This document shows positions 5,896 to 7,642 of a stretch of 7,642 nt of DNA, one piece after another. The stretch is taken from NCBI GenBank assembly GCA_964443315.1, contig CAYUCP010000035.1, positions 1 to 7,642 on the forward strand. Direction: 5' to 3'. Below the pieces are notes generated by a model that made no database searches, was not told where the DNA came from, and saw only the letters and a program-made list of their open reading frames with translations. The DNA comes from JAGOTP01 sp964443315. Lineage in GTDB: Bacteria > Patescibacteriota > Patescibacteriia > 2-12-FULL-60-25. Made by a program: the position numbers and the translations under genes. Within the stretch, counting starts at the first letter, position 1, and each line of letters opens with the position of its first letter.

Positions 5896-6871
5896 GTAGT
5901 CCCATTTTTTGTTTTACTTCAGTGAGTGTTTCATTTGCTCGCTCTAAGCATTTCTCTTTACTTTCTCTCAGCACACGGTCGACATATTCAACGTTCGCTT
6001 CGAGCTCACGTCTTTTTGTTTGAAGCGGTTGTAATTCTTCATAAATTACTTCAGCCAAATCACGTTTCATATCTCCATACCGAATTCGCTTCTCCTCATA
6101 GGCTTGAGCATATTCATTGTATAGTGCATCGCTTCCAAATAGTTTTAACATTGTAAATAAATTCGCAACTCCTCCACTTTCAGGAACTCTCCCACCGATA
6201 GTTCCACTATCAGTTGGTGCTGAAGCAAGCCTTTTCTTAATCGTATCGAGATCATCCATAAGCGTAATATAACTTCCTTCAACCGATTTACTCATCTTCC
6301 CTCCACCAGTTAGAGACGGTACATATTCTCCACTCGTTGCAAATCGTGTCGGTTCAGGAAACGTTTCCCCAAACATGCTATTAAATTTACGAACAATTTC
6401 TCGTGTGACCTCTAGGTGTGGTTCTTGATCAATCCCGACTGGCACGAGTTCTGCTTTATACAGCATGATATCTGCTGCCATGAGTACTGGATAGTACAAA
6501 AGTCCCATGTTTACATATTTAGGATGCTGCGCTTTTTTTTCTTTATAAGTTGGCAAATCCTCAAGCCGGGAAACAGGATAAATTGTTCCGAGATAGTATG
6601 CAAGCTCCATGTGTTGAGGGATATGGGATTGAACTTCAAGTAAACACTTCTCTGGATCAAGCCCTGCTGCTAAATAATCAATAACGATATTTCGAATATT
6701 CGTCTGTAGCTCTGAAGGAGTATACGGAGTAGTAATCGCATGTAAATCAACCACAGAAAAAATACAGTCATAGCTATCTTGCACCGCAAGCATCCCTTTG
6801 ACTGCTCCTAAATAATTCCCTAAATGTAATCTATTCGTAGCACGAATACCCGAATATACTTTTTTCTTCAT
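5891..6871 (-). CDS. trpS: Tryptophan--tRNA ligase (TrpRS), 326 aa
   Basis: Class I aminoacyl-tRNA synthetase charging tRNA-Trp with tryptophan in the cytoplasm. The HIGH-type motif is HLGN at 16-19 in SGIRATNRLHLGNYLGA. The KMSKS loop is intact at 192-196. MAADIMLY (131-138, with D135 in the position that contacts the indole in characterised bacterial TrpRS) and GIDQEPHLE (146-154) form the tryptophan and ATP pocket. Length is normal for a bacterial TrpRS without extensions. The motif before HIGH reads GIRATNR rather than the common GIxPTGx, a minor divergence. A good sigma70-type promoter precedes it. Its stop is 9 nt from the mutY start, so mutY may be expressed both by readthrough and from its own -10 box. 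Confidence 0.97.
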   Translation of the reverse strand: MKKKVYSGIRATNRLHLGNYLGAVKGMLAVQDSYDCIFSVVDLHAITTPYTPSELQTNIRNIVIDYLAAGLDPEKCLLEVQSHIPQHMELAYYLGTIYPVSRLEDLPTYKEKKAQHPKYVNMGLLYYPVLMAADIMLYKAELVPVGIDQEPHLEVTREIVRKFNSMFGETFPEPTRFATSGEYVPSLTGGGKMSKSVEGSYITLMDDLDTIKKRLASAPTDSGTIGGRVPESGGVANLFTMLKLFGSDALYNEYAQAYEEKRIRYGDMKRDLAEVIYEELQPLQTKRRELEANVEYVDRVLRESKEKCLERANETLTEVKQKMGLL

Positions 6872-6882
6872 AATACGTACCT

Positions 6883-6911
6883 ATTCTATGGCATTTTGTT
6901 TGTATTCGCAA
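6883..6911 (-). promoter_or_regulatory. Promoter of trpS
   Basis: The minus strand reads TTGCGA (6906-6911), a 17-bp spacer and TAGAAT (6883-6888). The -10 box ends 11 nt before the ATG at 6871, predicting a leader of about 4-5 nt. No T-box or tryptophan leader peptide fits between promoter and gene, so tRNA-sensing attenuation is unlikely here. Confidence 0.7.
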
Positions 6912-6918
6912 TAATAGT

Positions 6919-6952
6919 ACTGAAGAGGAGGATGTGACGCCTCCTCTTCAGT
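6919..6952 (-). terminator. Perfect 13-bp hairpin after the small membrane-gene cluster
   Basis: ACTGAAGAGGAGG and CCTCCTCTTCAGT are exact reverse complements around an 8-nt loop (6932-6939). The hairpin begins 4 nt past the stop of the 6957-7193 gene, the position of an intrinsic terminator for that minus-strand cluster. The following minus-strand bases (ACTATTATTG) are only moderately T-rich. It also insulates the cluster from the trpS promoter. Confidence 0.7.
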
Positions 6953-6956
6953 GGGA

Positions 6957-7193
6957 TCACCACATGGGATAGAAGTACGTCGGTGGACAGTTCGGAGCGC
7001 AAGGCACAGGCGGCTGGGGGCCAATCACAAACACGACGCCGTAGAGTACGGCTATCATGCCAATGAAGGCAATTCCAAGCATGCCTACGTCCCTGCGTGT
7101 GATCTCTCCTGGATCACGCTCTGGGATTCCTTGGAATCCGATGAGCATTAAGACTGAACCGAGACCTAGCAAGCCAAGACCGATCCAGATCAC
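6957..7193 (-). CDS. Small hypothetical membrane protein, 78 aa, two TM segments and a Pro/Cys-rich tail
   Basis: I do not recognise this family. It starts with GTG (7193-7191), overlapping by 4 nt (GTGA) the stop of the upstream gene, with an AAGGAG SD 7 nt before. There are two hydrophobic helices, about 2-20 and 37-58. The loop between them (ERDPGEITRRD region) carries three Arg, favouring a cytoplasmic loop with both ends outside. The C-terminal 20 residues are Pro-rich and contain CAPNC, which could form a disulfide or bind metal outside the cell. It is the last gene of a three-gene minus-strand cluster and is followed by a strong hairpin. The layout resembles small membrane-protein pairs such as holin cassettes, but no lysis enzyme is in view and the function stays open. 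Confidence 0.7.
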   Translation of the reverse strand: MIWIGLGLLGLGSVLMLIGFQGIPERDPGEITRRDVGMLGIAFIGMIAVLYGVVFVIGPQPPVPCAPNCPPTYFYPMW

Positions 7194-7357
7194 TTCTGCT
7201 CTCCTTCCTGTTCCTCACTCGAACTAGTGAGAACAACTATCGCCATAAAGGCGACAAACGCCGCATCGAAGCGTCCCTCCAGGAGTGCATAGACGAAAAG
7301 AAACACCGCACCTCGCGTGAGCACCCAGTCGATGACCAACCCCAGTTTGTCTTCCAT
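7190..7357 (-). CDS. Very small hypothetical membrane protein, 55 aa
   Basis: Begins MEDKLGLVIDWVL and ends in the acidic tail SSSEEQEGEQK. A hydrophobic stretch runs about residues 6-25 and another about 33-44, giving one or two membrane segments; GRF lies at the turn between them. The start is well supported: AGGAGG follows the previous gene's TAG directly and lies 7 nt before the ATG. Its stop overlaps the GTG start of the next gene by 4 nt (GTGA), a strong sign of translational coupling and so of real coding. I do not recognise the protein. It and the 78-aa neighbour may act as a two-component membrane unit; that is inference from the overlap. Confidence 0.65.
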   Translation of the reverse strand: MEDKLGLVIDWVLTRGAVFLFVYALLEGRFDAAFVAFMAIVVLTSSSEEQEGEQK

Positions 7358-7364
7358 GAGATTC

Positions 7365-7370
7365 CCTCCT
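7365..7370 (-). promoter_or_regulatory. SD fused to the upstream stop (TAG-AGGAGG) for the 55-aa gene
   Basis: The minus strand reads TAG (7373-7371) then AGGAGG, 7 nt before the ATG at 7357. It supports this very short gene and repeats the junction seen at 648-656 on the plus strand. Confidence 0.75.
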
Positions 7371-7631
7371 CTACTTCACACCAGCTGGAATCGTCCAGCC
7401 AGAACCCACATGCGGCGGTGAAGCCACAAGCCGGTCCATCAGAATACCACGGACGGTGAACAAGTAGTTAGCCTGAACGATCGTGTAGGGAGATTTACCA
7501 TACTGTTCATCTTCCGGCTGTGCAGCCGGGATGAAGAGTGGCAAACCATAGAACTTGACGAGTACGAACCCATTCGGAACAGGCGGTACGATGACACGCG
7601 AGTGAAACCGAGGCGAGCGCAGCATCTCCAT
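7371..7631 (-). CDS. Small hypothetical protein, 86 aa, soluble and probably beta-rich
   Basis: I do not recognise this family. The start ATG (7631-7629) has GGAG 7 nt upstream at the window edge (7639-7642). The protein has many beta-favouring stretches (RVIVPPVP, GFVLVKFYGLPLFIP, NYLFTVRGILM) and ends in GSGWTIPAGVK. There is no obvious signal peptide, Cys or membrane helix. It is the first visible gene of the three-gene cluster that continues with two membrane peptides; the promoter and any further genes lie beyond 7642. GC-richer composition and SD-led starts match the rest of the cluster and the left-hand island. Coding is likely; function is unknown. Confidence 0.65.
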   Translation of the reverse strand: MEMLRSPRFHSRVIVPPVPNGFVLVKFYGLPLFIPAAQPEDEQYGKSPYTIVQANYLFTVRGILMDRLVASPPHVGSGWTIPAGVK

Positions 7632-7642
7632 GGTAGTTCTCC

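Noticed and set aside
6872..6918. T-box or trp attenuator upstream of trpS
   Set aside because: The interval between promoter and ATG is only about 11 nt, with no room for such a leader.
383..6951. CTCTTCAG shared by the two hairpins (383-390 and 6944-6951)
   Set aside because: Its reverse complement CTGAAGAG also occurs inside mutM coding sequence (near 134), so an 8-mer match is not informative.
963..6963. GATCACCAC shared at 963-971 and 6955-6963, at the inner edges of both islands, as an attachment site
   Set aside because: Nine bases overlapping or next to stop codons are too short to support a recombination site, and no integrase is present.
6957..7357. Phage lysis cassette (holin pair)
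   Set aside because: Size and membrane segments fit, but there is no endolysin, spanin lipobox or phage structural gene in view.
1..7642. Recoded UGA (Gly), as in SR1 or Gracilibacteria
   Set aside because: TGA ends mutY and two small genes at expected positions, and no conserved protein here needs in-frame TGA.
1..7642. CRISPR arrays, tRNA or rRNA genes
   Set aside because: No regularly spaced repeats and no cloverleaf or conserved rRNA segments were found on reading; the only tandem repeats are the short heptad arrays.

Overview
The window looks like a fragment of a compact bacterial genome using the standard code (TGA serves as a stop and Trp is TGG). The short MutY without an iron-sulfur loop or C-terminal NUDIX-like domain, the stand-alone PolA-type 5'-3' exonuclease, the Leu pore residue in FtsH and the tightly packed AT-rich genes suggest a Patescibacteria (CPR) or Parcubacteria-like organism. 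That placement is inference; no rRNA or ribosomal protein gene is present to test it. A 100-N run at 5456-5555 shows this is a draft scaffold.

Layout. The left edge holds the first 68 codons of mutM (8-oxoguanine DNA glycosylase) on the minus strand. An intergenic stretch follows with a promoter-like region inside a long inverted repeat (348-400), then two small GC-richer plus-strand genes of unknown function (432-650, 662-964) with strong Shine-Dalgarno (SD) sites. A hairpin at 979-993 separates them from a convergent minus-strand block read right to left: trpS (6871-5891), mutY (5881-5120, interrupted by the N gap), ftsH (5053-3164), a 5'-3' exonuclease (3146-2169) and a GT4 glycosyltransferase (2166-1018). 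To the right is a perfect 13-bp hairpin (6919-6952), which ends a second GC-richer minus-strand cluster of three small genes (7631-6957); two encode predicted membrane peptides.

How the parts relate. mutM and mutY are two arms of the 8-oxoguanine (GO) repair system. The exonuclease processes flaps and primers in repair and replication, FtsH is membrane protein quality control, TrpS charges tRNA-Trp, and the glycosyltransferase probably builds a surface glycan. The block looks like a run of housekeeping genes rather than one pathway.

Main points of interest. (1) The -10-like boxes of mutM, mutY and the exonuclease each end exactly 8 nt before the ATG, and those of trpS and ftsH 11-12 nt before it, with no SD: these genes probably make leaderless or nearly leaderless mRNAs. 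(2) The small-gene islands at both ends are GC-richer and use strong SDs, twice fused to the preceding stop as TAG-AGGAGG. (3) MutY has lost the Fe-S loop. (4) Two adjacent genes carry in-frame four-unit heptanucleotide repeats encoding similar peptides. I see no complete new defence or mobile system; the paired islands are the best candidate for something undescribed.
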